A stretch of DNA of 64,000 nt from Myxococcus guangdongensis. GTDB lineage: Bacteria > Myxococcota > Myxococcia > Myxococcales > Myxococcaceae. Below are positions 17,145 through 26,444 of this stretch, piece after piece. Position 1 is the first letter of the stretch, and each line of letters begins with the position of its first letter. The translations under genes and the position numbers were made by a program. The DNA lies in contig NZ_JAJVKW010000003.1 of NCBI RefSeq assembly GCF_024198255.1, positions 310,001-374,000 on the forward strand, read 5' to 3'. The notes beneath the pieces were generated by a model that did not search any database, was not told the origin of the DNA, and saw nothing but the letters and a program-made list of their open reading frames with translations.

Positions 17145-18517
17145 TCAGGGGGAGGACGTCCACGGATGGACGCGCACCCCCGGCACGCCGCTGTTGCTCA
17201 CCGTCCAGGTGAAATGGTCCGAGATGCGCGTAATGTGGCTCGCGCGTCCGGGGCCGGGTAGCAACACGAGCACGAGCGCGGTTCGCTCGGCGTTCCACCT
17301 TGGCGTGGCGATGGGGCCGACTCCGCCCGAGGACTCGAGCAACGGATGGGAGGGCCCGGGCCGCAGCTCCTGCACGAAGCTGACGATGCTGCCATCCAAG
17401 GAGAGCGAGCCCGCCTCCTGGAGGCCGTGCGTGGTGCTCACTTCATAACGGTGCAGCACGGGGATGAAGCCGGTCGAGGTCTGCACGGTGTCGAGGGTCC
17501 ACACCACGCCCTCGCCATGGCCCACGGGCACTCCGTCGAGGACCTCACAGCCTCGCGTGGTGCTGGCGAGATAGAAGCCCCGGACGTCCAGTTGGAAGGG
17601 GCAGGCCCTCGCGCGCGGGGTGAAGGTGGCGGGGTCCTGCGTGGAGCTCACCAGCCACACGGTGTCTGCGCCACGCAGCAGGATGGCGCGGGTGTTGTCG
17701 GTGCCGAAGGTGAAATGCGCCTCAGCCAGGGAGGTCCATCGGGTGTTGGAGAAGGCGAGCACCCCTTCCCCCTCGCGGAAGATGAAGCGGTGCAGCGTCG
17801 TCGCGTCCGCCACCAGGTACTCGTCCTCGGTGGCGAGCCGCGAGTGGGGCGTGCGGTCCGTATCGTACGAGCCGGGCGGGAGGGGCGCGGTCCCCGTGAG
17901 GACGAGGGGGCCGGTGCCCGTGTCGACGTAGCGGCGCACCTCCGTGTCCGTCATCGACCACACCACGTCTGCTGCCACGGCGGTGGCGGGCTGCGTGTCA
18001 CGGCCCACGAGCTGGGGCAGGTCTCCCGGCTCGCGCAGGGCCATGTTGTCGCACAGCCAGGTGCCGCTGTGCGTGCGGTCCACGAAGAGACAGGAGGCGC
18101 GCGCGGTGAGGCTGGCCACCGGGGCGCGCGAGCGCTCGTCCCGGGCCACGTGGACGTCGAACTGACGCAGGCTGCCCACGGGCGCGAAGGCGACGATGAC
18201 GTGATGTCGGCCCGTGGACCGCGGGGTGAAGCGCACGGTGGCGAACCAGGTGCCCGTCTTCAGCTCCGCCGTGGCGGGCACGGGCAGGTTGTCGGGGCCG
18301 TGGACCTCCACGGTGACGGACTCGGGCGTGTGGGCGTCCTTTGGCGTGTCGCAGACCTGGGGGCTGATGGCGGGGACGCGCACGCTCGCCGCCTCCCCCT
18401 CCGCGATGATGAGCGTGGGGGGCTCCGCCGCGCCGGTGAGGAAACACTCCTCGGGGGGCAGGACGCCCGGGCACCCCGTGAAGAAGGCCAGGGCGAGCAG
18501 GAGGAGCCCCCGCGACT

Positions 18518-18521
<4 letters not shown>
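17145..18521 (-). CDS. Hypothetical lipoprotein
   Basis: 458 residues. Lipobox at Cys17 (MKSRGLLLLALAFFTGC). The first about 120 residues contain an Ig-like or CARDB-like beta domain (ESVTVEVHGPDNLPVPATAELKTGTWFATVRFTPRSTGRHHVIVAFAP). The remainder reads as a beta-propeller-like set of strands with several Cys pairs (CLFVDRTHSGTWLCDN, CPFQLDVRGFYLASTTRGCEV). Starts within the last 4 bp of glpK (ATGA), so the two are co-transcribed. Function unknown; an open frame extending upstream into glpK is not real. Confidence 0.8.
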
Positions 18522-20008
<1,487 letters not shown>

Positions 20009-20255
20009 GAGGTGGGTCCTCCCGGGGATGTGGGGGGAACCTACTCCACGTCCCCGGTCGGTGTGGATGGCATTGGCGTGGGGGTGTGTTGGCGCCCGCA
20101 CGACTCGGGGGCCCGTGGGGGTCTTCGGCCTCGTGGCGGATGGGAGCAAATCGATGGCCGATGCGCGCAAGCAGGCCAACGGCCGCTGGCGCATCTTCCG
20201 CATCGTTCGCCGGGCCCTCGGGAGGGTCCGGCCTTTCGGCACGAGGTGGATGACG

Positions 20256-21224
20256 ATGCGTGGGTTCGAGATGAGGTCGGTGGTGTGGATGTTGAGTGCG
20301 CTGTTGGGGATGGGCTGCGCGGGGACGAAGGCGGGCCTGGGGGACGCGCGGCTCGAGCGCTACACGAGTGACGCGAGCGGGTTCGACACGCACTCGTTCT
20401 TCTATGACACGGGCGCGGAGGTGGTGGTGTTCGACGCGCAGTTCACGGAAGGGGAGGCGACCCAGGTGCTCGAGCACATCCGCGCGCGCACCGCGCATCC
20501 CATCCGCTACGTGGTCATCACGCATCCGAACCCGGACAAGTTCAACGGCGCGGCGGTGTTCCAGCGCGTGGGGGCGAAGGTGGTGGCGAGCAAGGCCACC
20601 GCGGAGGCGATTCCCGCGGTGCACGCGTACAAAAAGTTCTATTGGGTGAACGTGGCGAAGGCCTTCACCGAGGAGACCTATCCCGCCGAGGCCACGGTGG
20701 ACGTCACCTTCACGGGGACGTACTCGCTGCCGCTCGAAGGGGGCGCGAAGGTGGAGCTGACGGAGCTGAAGCACTCGGGTGTGACGGTGACGCAGACGGT
20801 GGCGTACGTGCCGGGGAGCGAGGCGCTCATCGTGGGGGATTTGGTGCACCACGGCGCGCATGCGTGGCTGGAGGGCGGGGTGCGCGAGGGCAAGGTGGTG
20901 CCGGACGTGGCGTCATGGAAGGCGGCGCTGGGGGAGTTGTCCGCGTGGCCGCGCGCCACGGTGCATGGTGGGCGGGGGGACAGCGCGCCGGTGATGGATG
21001 TGATTGAAGCGCAGCGGCGCTACCTGGATGGAATGGTGACGCTGGTGGAGGGGTACGCGGCGGAGCTGGGGGCGCGCAAGCCGGAGCTGTGCGGTGAGCA
21101 GGCGTCGACGCACTACGGGCAGCTGGAGAAGCGCGCGGTGGCGGCGTTCCCGGAGCTGAAGCTGCCGTACCTGGTGGGCTACGGCGTGTATGGTCTGGTC
21201 AACCGCGTCGCTTGCGGCGGGTAG
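20256..21224 (+). CDS. Metallo-beta-lactamase-fold lipoprotein with degenerate metal motif
   Basis: 322 residues from the ATG at 20256 (GAGGTG 7 nt upstream); lipobox Cys21 (MLSALLGMGC). The body has the MBL fold: FYDTGAEVVVFDAQFTEGEA, YVVITHPNPDKFNGAAVFQRVGAKVVASKATAEAI, EALIVGDLVHHGAHAWLEG. The canonical THxHxDHxxG motif is here THPNPDKFNG, with the second His replaced by Asn and the third by Lys, so normal dinuclear zinc binding is unlikely although the first His, the Asp and GD are kept. Its 3' end overlaps the convergent AraC-type gene by 26 bp. A role in hydrolysis is doubtful; it may bind a ligand or a single metal ion. Confidence 0.82.
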   Translation: MRGFEMRSVVWMLSALLGMGCAGTKAGLGDARLERYTSDASGFDTHSFFYDTGAEVVVFDAQFTEGEATQVLEHIRARTAHPIRYVVITHPNPDKFNGAAVFQRVGAKVVASKATAEAIPAVHAYKKFYWVNVAKAFTEETYPAEATVDVTFTGTYSLPLEGGAKVELTELKHSGVTVTQTVAYVPGSEALIVGDLVHHGAHAWLEGGVREGKVVPDVASWKAALGELSAWPRATVHGGRGDSAPVMDVIEAQRRYLDGMVTLVEGYAAELGARKPELCGEQASTHYGQLEKRAVAAFPELKLPYLVGYGVYGLVNRVACGG

Positions 21225-22029
21225 GGGAGGGGAGCGGGGTGGTGCCCTTGGCGATGCGCTGACGGAAGTCGCGGGGGCGCTCGCGGGTGAAGGCGGTGAA
21301 GGCGTGGGTGAAGGCGGCGAGGCTCTCGAAGCCCACGGCGTAGGCCGTCTGCGTGACACGGGCGCCGTCCTCCGCGAGCAGCTCCATGGCGCGCAGCATT
21401 CGGGCGTCATGGAGGAAGCGGCGCCAGGAGGTGCGAGCCTCGTCCGTGAAGCGGCGGGCGAGGGTACGTTGGGACAGGCCCGCGGCCTTCGCCGCGCCCG
21501 CGAGGGTGACGGGGCCTGCGAGGTGGGCCAGGGTGTAGGCCATGGCGCGCTCGAGCTCGGGCGTGCGGGCGCGAGGCAGCCGCCAGTCGCGAGGCTCCGC
21601 GCTCCATTCGGACAGCAGGTGCGCGAGGGTGGAGAAGAAGCTCTCGGCGATGGGGTCGCGAGGTGAGCGCTCGGGGCCCCATCGGGTGGAGTGGAGGAGC
21701 ATCTCGCGCGCCAGGGGTGGCAGGACGAAGACGCGGCAGTCACCCGGGGGCGCGGAGGGGACGCGCGAGGGCTTCAGGTAGACGGTGCAGAGGGTGGCGG
21801 GCTGGGTGGTGCGGACGCGGTGACGGGTGCCGGCGGCGAGCCAGGCGGCGCGTTGGGGAGGCAGGAGCCACTGGGCCTCGGCGACCTCGAGGTGGAGGGC
21901 GCCGCTGGCGGCGTAGAGGAGCTGGTGGCGACGGTGGGTGTGCCACGGAGAGGTGGAGGGAGACAGGGCGTCGGTGAGGCAGAAGGCGGACGCGGGCGCC
22001 GAGTCCACGTCGACCAGGGGTCTGGGCAC
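21199..22029 (-). CDS. AraC-family transcriptional regulator
   Basis: 276 residues, GTG start with GGAGGA just upstream. N-terminal cupin-like sensing half (SPWHTHRRHQLLYAASGALHLEVAEAQWLLPPQRAAWLAAGTRHRV), C-terminal pair of helix-turn-helix motifs (LAGAAKAAGLSQRTLARRFTDEARTSWRRFLHDARML and VTQTAYAVGFESLAAFTHAFTAFTRERPRDFR). The effector is unknown. The convergent MBL-fold gene and the small upstream gene are possible targets. Confidence 0.92.
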   Translation of the reverse strand: MPRPLVDVDSAPASAFCLTDALSPSTSPWHTHRRHQLLYAASGALHLEVAEAQWLLPPQRAAWLAAGTRHRVRTTQPATLCTVYLKPSRVPSAPPGDCRVFVLPPLAREMLLHSTRWGPERSPRDPIAESFFSTLAHLLSEWSAEPRDWRLPRARTPELERAMAYTLAHLAGPVTLAGAAKAAGLSQRTLARRFTDEARTSWRRFLHDARMLRAMELLAEDGARVTQTAYAVGFESLAAFTHAFTAFTRERPRDFRQRIAKGTTPLPSPTRRKRRG

Positions 22030-22091
22030 GGCTCCTCCGTGCTCGGGCGCGCGGCGTCACGAGCGGGCCCGAGCATACGGTGGACGGTGTA

Positions 22092-22295
22092 TCAGGCGGG
22101 CTTCGAGTTGGAGTGGTCGGTGGTCTTGCTGACCAGGTAGCCGCCGTGGCTGATGGCGAGCAGGGCGATGAAGCTCTGAGAGAGCGCGGGCAGGCTCATC
22201 GGCGGACTCGTGGGCTTATTAGAGGAGGGCGAGGGTGAGTAGCCAGAGAGGCCGACCAGGGTCCACGTGCTGGCATGGAGGCGCGACAGACTCAT
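22092..22295 (-). CDS. Small putative membrane protein (possible remnant)
   Basis: 67 residues from the ATG at 22295; a TTG at 22322 would add nine. The only recognisable part is the C-terminal hydrophobic helix LPALSQSFIALLAISHGGYLVSK. This resembles the last transmembrane segment of larger bacterial membrane proteins (pattern SLLALLGISHGGYLxxK), so the gene may be the broken tail of such a protein. It lies 41 bp downstream of the DUF3251 gene on the same strand and in the lower-GC accessory stretch. Low certainty that it is expressed. Confidence 0.45.
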   Translation of the reverse strand: MSLSRLHASTWTLVGLSGYSPSPSSNKPTSPPMSLPALSQSFIALLAISHGGYLVSKTTDHSNSKPA

Positions 22296-22336
22296 GCGGG
22301 TGTTGGCTGAGGCGTTGCTCAACCTAAATCTCTAAA

Positions 22337-23005
22337 CTAGCGAATGGGAATCGACACGATGGTCGCAGTCAACGCCAAATCGATGTTGGCCACTTCAGAC
22401 GCAGTAGCGGGAGAAACCACGATGTTGAATGTCGACCACCATCCGGGCTGAAGTTCTATGAAGACAGTCTCGGTCTTCGTTCGCCGAGATGCGGTCCATG
22501 TTTCGTACGCCTTCGCGTAGTCTTCGGACTCCGTGACTTCTGGAGCAGCGGTCGACCATGTCACGGTGATAGTGGGGTTTTTATATGTTATGCTTTGTGT
22601 GTTGGCGACTTGGAATGTCAAGCGCTGCCCGTTTGCGTACGGAGCGACCTTGTCGAGCCTGACGAGGAATGTGCCAGTCTTCGACTGGACAAGTTGATAT
22701 CCAGCAGAGCCAGGAGTGAAGGATGCGGTTTTCGCACTCTCGGCGGCACTCGCTGCGAAACGCATCTCGGCCTGCATTTGCGTGTGGGCTGCCTCAAGCA
22801 TATCGATGCGGCTTCGCAGCAGATCCAAATCTTTCTTCGCCTGTATCTCCTCTGGAGTGGGGCCTTTTTTAGCGGTATGCGATGCCCAGGCTGATTTGGC
22901 CCCCAGGAAGGCGAAGTAGCCAATCCCCAGAACCACAGCCAGCACGGTGATGCAGCCGATGGTGTCGGAGATTGGGGTAGATTTTCCAGTATGGGTGTTG
23001 TCCAT
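22337..23005 (-). CDS. DUF3251-like membrane-anchored protein
   Basis: 222 residues. A single transmembrane helix at about 14-37 (IGCITVLAVVLGIGYFAFLGAK), a coiled coil at about 50-90 (EEIQAKKDLDLLRSRIDMLEAAHTQMQAEM), then a beta domain (FTPGSAGYQLVQSKTGTFLVRLDKVAPYANGQRLTFQVANTQSITYKNPTITVTW ... GWWSTFNIVVSPATASEVANIDLALTA) with the pattern of DUF3251/YajI proteins. The start is ATG 23005; a TTG 24 bp upstream is possible. GC is clearly lower than in the surrounding genes, suggesting acquisition. It follows the toxin/immunity pair on the same strand; whether it belongs to it functionally is unknown. Confidence 0.72.
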   Translation of the reverse strand: MDNTHTGKSTPISDTIGCITVLAVVLGIGYFAFLGAKSAWASHTAKKGPTPEEIQAKKDLDLLRSRIDMLEAAHTQMQAEMRFAASAAESAKTASFTPGSAGYQLVQSKTGTFLVRLDKVAPYANGQRLTFQVANTQSITYKNPTITVTWSTAAPEVTESEDYAKAYETWTASRRTKTETVFIELQPGWWSTFNIVVSPATASEVANIDLALTATIVSIPIR

Positions 23006-23169
23006 GGGCGCACGCGATATCGGTCTCAAGCCTCCTGCACCCTGAACGGGCAGGTCAACAGTCAGGCCGGGCAGTGGACAAATGCCCTACCTTGACACGT
23101 TGCCCTTAGGCTTTGGATGCGAGTGTTTGTCAGCTCAGCCTGGTTGGGCTGCCTGTACCGCCGCGTGTG

Positions 23170-23715
23170 TCATGGAAGCCGAGCCCGCAGCATCAGCCAG
23201 TCCTGCAGTTCGGGGTGCCGTCGTGTGAGGTCTGGCTCGGCGATTCGAGACAGGATGTTGAGTGCGTTCTTGATGTCCCGAAGCAGGAGCAGCTTCTCTC
23301 GGGGGAGCGCCTGGAGGTCTGGCGAGGCCAGCAGGGTTTGTGCGTCTTGTGGGGACAAGGTGGCCACGCGCTGGAACCACTCCCTGACGATTTCAGGGTC
23401 CAGGATGGTGTCCCCTTGGCGCGAACCCAGGTCCTCGATGAGGCGTGCGCGCAGGTTCATGGCGGAGAGCCAGAACGAGTGCGCGGCGCGTGCCCGGGCA
23501 CGGTGGGCGAGTGCTTCGTATGTCCGCAGTGCAATCCGAGCCCACGGGAGACTCCGCTCCTCGCCGGCCCGTGTCGCCATCGTGAAAGCGAAGACCTCCC
23601 AGTTGAAGGCCTCTTGGTCGACGGGCTCGCCAATCGTCACACCTTCGAGCCACGCCGCGACCTCCTGAGTCGGCTTGGCCAGAACGGCGTCGAAGAGGTC
23701 GCGAGGGTGACTCAT
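23170..23715 (-). CDS. Putative immunity protein for the SitA-like toxin
   Basis: 181 residues, soluble, mainly helical (PTQEVAAWLEGVTIGEPVDQEAFNWEVFAFTMATRAGEERSLPWARIALRTYEAL, LDPEIVREWFQRVATLSPQDAQTLLASPDLQALPREKLLLLRDIKNALNIL). It begins 11 bp after the stop of the SitA-like toxin gene; an ATG overlapping that stop (23727) would add four residues. Position directly 3' of a polymorphic toxin, small size and lack of export signal are what sitI-type immunity genes show. I recognise no family motif, so the role is inferred from context. Confidence 0.6.
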   Translation of the reverse strand: MSHPRDLFDAVLAKPTQEVAAWLEGVTIGEPVDQEAFNWEVFAFTMATRAGEERSLPWARIALRTYEALAHRARARAAHSFWLSAMNLRARLIEDLGSRQGDTILDPEIVREWFQRVATLSPQDAQTLLASPDLQALPREKLLLLRDIKNALNILSRIAEPDLTRRHPELQDWLMLRARLP

Positions 23716-23726
23716 GGCTCTCACCA

Positions 23727-25097
23727 TCAAGGGAAGATGATTCCGGCCTCGGCGAAGGCCTGCTTTCCAAGCTCCAGGGCCCGGGCGCTCCGAGCCGAGG
23801 ATGCACCATACAGAAAGTGCCCGCTGTGGGGCGTAATCTCGATGCCCATGCGAGTAGAGCCGTGCACCGCGATGTCTGCCTCCCCTGCGGCCAGGACAGG
23901 TCGGCCCTCACTGGCGACGGCATGTGAGATCTCAGTTCTTCGCCAGGTGTGTGGGACGATTCGCAGTGTTCCTTCCTGCGTGACCACCCACTTGATTCGT
24001 CCCTCGTTCACATAGCGGAGGAACTCGAGGCTCGTGACGCTCGTGGGGTGGACGCCAAGTCGCTGCGCAAGCTCCAACTCGGCGGCGAGGAGCTGGGGTT
24101 TCTGATTCTGCAGGAGGTCGGTCGAAGTGGACTCGCTTGCTCGGGGCCCGCCCCGACTCTCCGGGCCGCGCGCCACCATGGCGACGGCGTGAGGCGCCAG
24201 CCCGACCGTCATGACTCCCTCGGCAAGGGAGATGGACCGAACACCCCCAGCGAATGTGGCGGAAAGCTGGATACCCGCGTTCGTCTCCGCCGCGAGGGTT
24301 GCACGCGCGAAGCCAGGCAACATGGGCCCTTTCGACGCCATGTTCGCCGCGCCACCGCCCAAGGCCATCGTCAGCGCCATGATGATGACGCGAGCCCCGT
24401 TGCTTCCCATGACCTTGCCGAAGCGGTGTCCCGAGTCCTCGAGTTCCTCGAATGACATCGCCTGCTCCGACTCCATGGACAATCGTCGCCATCCATCCAC
24501 GAGGTCGAAGAACGATTCCAGACCCAGGTACGCGACGAAGTAGGTGGTCAGTGCGAGCGCCACGAGCTTCGTGACAGGTTCGGGCATGACGACCAACAGC
24601 ATGTAGGCCGCGAGTGCGGAAGTCAGCATCGCCTTGAGGGCCAGTGGATGTACGACCTCCTTCACGGAGTGCTGGACTCCCTCCCAGACACCGTCCCAGG
24701 CAAAGCTGAGTGCCAGGTCCCGACGGGCTTGTTTGTCCAAGAGGTTCAAACCTCCGCCGAGAAGCGTCAGGCACTCGTCGGGACTGCCCTGTTGGGAGCA
24801 CCAGCTCTGATAGTCGCGGTGGGTTCGCTCAGAACCCGACGCACCGTTCTCCCAAGAGGCCCATCGGATGCGAGGGCGTTTCACTTCATCCGAGGCAACG
24901 GAGAAGCGCATCTCCAGAATCAACCCGAGTAGAGCCTTCTCGAAAGACTGTTCATCGATGGCGATGGGAGTGACGCTCCTCGGTGGAGCGTAGACAATGG
25001 GTTCGCCTTCTCCTGTATCCAGCCGTACCACCCTTGGCGTTGCGCACCCGATGACAAGGTGCCCCACGAGCAGCAGCGCTCCCCACCTTGGCGACAT
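23727..25097 (-). CDS. SitA-like polymorphic toxin lipoprotein
   Basis: 456 residues. Lipoprotein signal with lipobox Cys18 (LLLVGHLVIGC), GGAGG 7 nt before the ATG. Residues 50-150 hold a soluble region with Cys100/Cys109. Two to three hydrophobic helices follow at about 152-170, 177-198 and 236-252. A charged linker (310-335) leads to a distinct C-terminal domain, about 336-456, with the order RIKWVVTQEGTLRIVP, ISHAV, GRPVLAAGEADI and HSGHF. That domain resembles mobile C-terminal toxin modules ending in an AGE...SGHY-type motif. The layout (lipoprotein, membrane helices, swappable C-terminus, immunity gene next) matches SitA toxins of Myxococcus, which pass to kin by TraA/B outer-membrane exchange. 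No sitB-like helper gene is visible. The family call is inference from architecture. Confidence 0.65.
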   Translation of the reverse strand: MSPRWGALLLVGHLVIGCATPRVVRLDTGEGEPIVYAPPRSVTPIAIDEQSFEKALLGLILEMRFSVASDEVKRPRIRWASWENGASGSERTHRDYQSWCSQQGSPDECLTLLGGGLNLLDKQARRDLALSFAWDGVWEGVQHSVKEVVHPLALKAMLTSALAAYMLLVVMPEPVTKLVALALTTYFVAYLGLESFFDLVDGWRRLSMESEQAMSFEELEDSGHRFGKVMGSNGARVIIMALTMALGGGAANMASKGPMLPGFARATLAAETNAGIQLSATFAGGVRSISLAEGVMTVGLAPHAVAMVARGPESRGGPRASESTSTDLLQNQKPQLLAAELELAQRLGVHPTSVTSLEFLRYVNEGRIKWVVTQEGTLRIVPHTWRRTEISHAVASEGRPVLAAGEADIAVHGSTRMGIEITPHSGHFLYGASSARSARALELGKQAFAEAGIIFP

Positions 25098-25112
25098 TCA
25101 GGCCTCCAGGTC

Positions 25113-25138
25113 CGAGTGCTCGTCTGCAGGAGCACTCG
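25113..25138. repeat. Perfect inverted repeat upstream of the toxin gene
   Basis: CGAGTGCTC (25113-25121) and GAGCACTCG (25130-25138), 9 bp each around an 8-nt spacer, lie 16 bp before the toxin start codon and 57 bp after the stop of the upstream gene. It could terminate the ABC operon or be an operator or leader hairpin of the toxin gene; no U tract follows. Confidence 0.5.
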
Positions 25139-25195
25139 ACTGGGCCTAGCACGCAGGTCCGACAGGTCCGCGCGTGTCTGTCGTAATGCACAACC

Positions 25196-26440
25196 TCAGT
25201 TGCCGCCGCGAGTCTCTGGCGTCCCACGGGCCCGGGTCTCCGGTCGCTGCGTGGTGGCGTGTGTGTCCGCATAGCCCGTCAGCTCCACGTAGCCGCGTCC
25301 CCGCACGGCCAGGCCCGCCCGGGTGCCATCCAAATCCACCGTGCCCTCCCAGTAGCGCACGCTCACCGGCAACTCCTGGTCCGCGAGCTTCGGCGTCACC
25401 GTCAGCTCCAGACCGAGCTTCGCCACCCGCAGTCTCCACCGCGACGGATACTCCCCACCGCGCGGGCTCTTCCACGTGCCCAGCACCGACAGCGCCACAT
25501 CGTCCCGGGTCAGATGCACCGACGCGCTGTCCGCCGCACCCACCGGAGGCACCCACGTCCCCGAGCTGAACGGGTCCACCGAGCCGTCTTTCTTCCTCAA
25601 CTGGTAGTACATCAGCTCGCTGCCGTCGGAGAGCTGCAGCGAGAACCAATCCCAGCCCACCTGGTCCGGACCCAGCGCGCTGGTGCTCCACTCGCGGTCC
25701 ATCCAGCTCTCCCCCGTCACCGCGTACGTCTGCCCCTCCACCTTCACCGTGCCCCGCGAGGGCATCCGCGTCATCGAGTAGTAGTACGACGCGTTCCCCG
25801 GCTCCGCGCTCTTCTGGCTCAACCCCCGCTCACCCTCGAGCACCGGCGGCTTGCCCGGCTCCAACAACAACTCCAACGTCACGTCCTCACCCTGCGCGCG
25901 CAGCCGCACCGGCCACATCGACTCGCCCGCGCTCGTGGCCTCCCAGCTCTCCAACCACACCTTGAACGGCCGCGCGCTCGAACCCGCCAATCCCAGCGCG
26001 GCCCGGCTGTAGCGCTCCGCGACGTGGAACCGCCCCGCCGCCACGTCCGTCACCGTGAAGTGCCCCAGGTACACCTGCCGCGCTCCCCACGCGGAGTCAC
26101 GCTGCGACTCCGTCGGCGACAACGCATTGCGGAACAGCGTGAACTGATACCCGAACGCCCGTCCGTCCGCTGTCTCCAGATTCCCCGTCCAGTACCACCA
26201 CTCCGTGCGGAACTCCGGATGTGGACCGTGGTCCTCGGGGAAGTGGAACTCACGCGGCTCGAAGGCCCGCGCATAACCCTCCATCCCACCGTCGCTCCCG
26301 CCGAGCGCCGACGCCACCGTCAACGTCCCGCCCCGCGCCAGGGGCGGCAGCTCCGTCTCGCGCGTCACGAAGTACGCCGCCACCGCCAGCGCCACCAGAA
26401 CCACCGCTGTCCCGATGACGAGCCCTCGGCCGTTGCTCAT
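25196..26440 (-). CDS. AttH/CrtC-like lipocalin-family protein of an ABC export operon
   Basis: 414 residues. N-terminal membrane anchor (GLVIGTAVVLVALAVAAYFV), then the two-part lipocalin-like AttH fold: FPEDHGPHPEFRTEWWYWTGNLETADGRAFGYQFTLFRNAL near the start, SYYYSMTRMPSRGTVKVEGQTYAVTGESWMDREWS in the middle and QVGWDWFSLQLSDGSELMYYQLRKKDGS after it. This family (carotenoid 1,2-hydratase-like) is commonly encoded with an FtsX-type permease and a LolD-type ATPase, as here. Probably periplasmic or inner-membrane attached, helping to extract or carry a lipid-like substrate. It follows the permease gene by 4 bp. Confidence 0.88.
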   Translation of the reverse strand: MSNGRGLVIGTAVVLVALAVAAYFVTRETELPPLARGGTLTVASALGGSDGGMEGYARAFEPREFHFPEDHGPHPEFRTEWWYWTGNLETADGRAFGYQFTLFRNALSPTESQRDSAWGARQVYLGHFTVTDVAAGRFHVAERYSRAALGLAGSSARPFKVWLESWEATSAGESMWPVRLRAQGEDVTLELLLEPGKPPVLEGERGLSQKSAEPGNASYYYSMTRMPSRGTVKVEGQTYAVTGESWMDREWSTSALGPDQVGWDWFSLQLSDGSELMYYQLRKKDGSVDPFSSGTWVPPVGAADSASVHLTRDDVALSVLGTWKSPRGGEYPSRWRLRVAKLGLELTVTPKLADQELPVSVRYWEGTVDLDGTRAGLAVRGRGYVELTGYADTHATTQRPETRARGTPETRGGN

Positions 26441-26444
26441 GGCG

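Noticed and set aside
22092..25195. Prophage or insertion-sequence origin of the low-GC stretch
   Set aside because: No integrase, transposase, terminal repeats or tRNA target are visible; only the composition and gene content suggest transfer.
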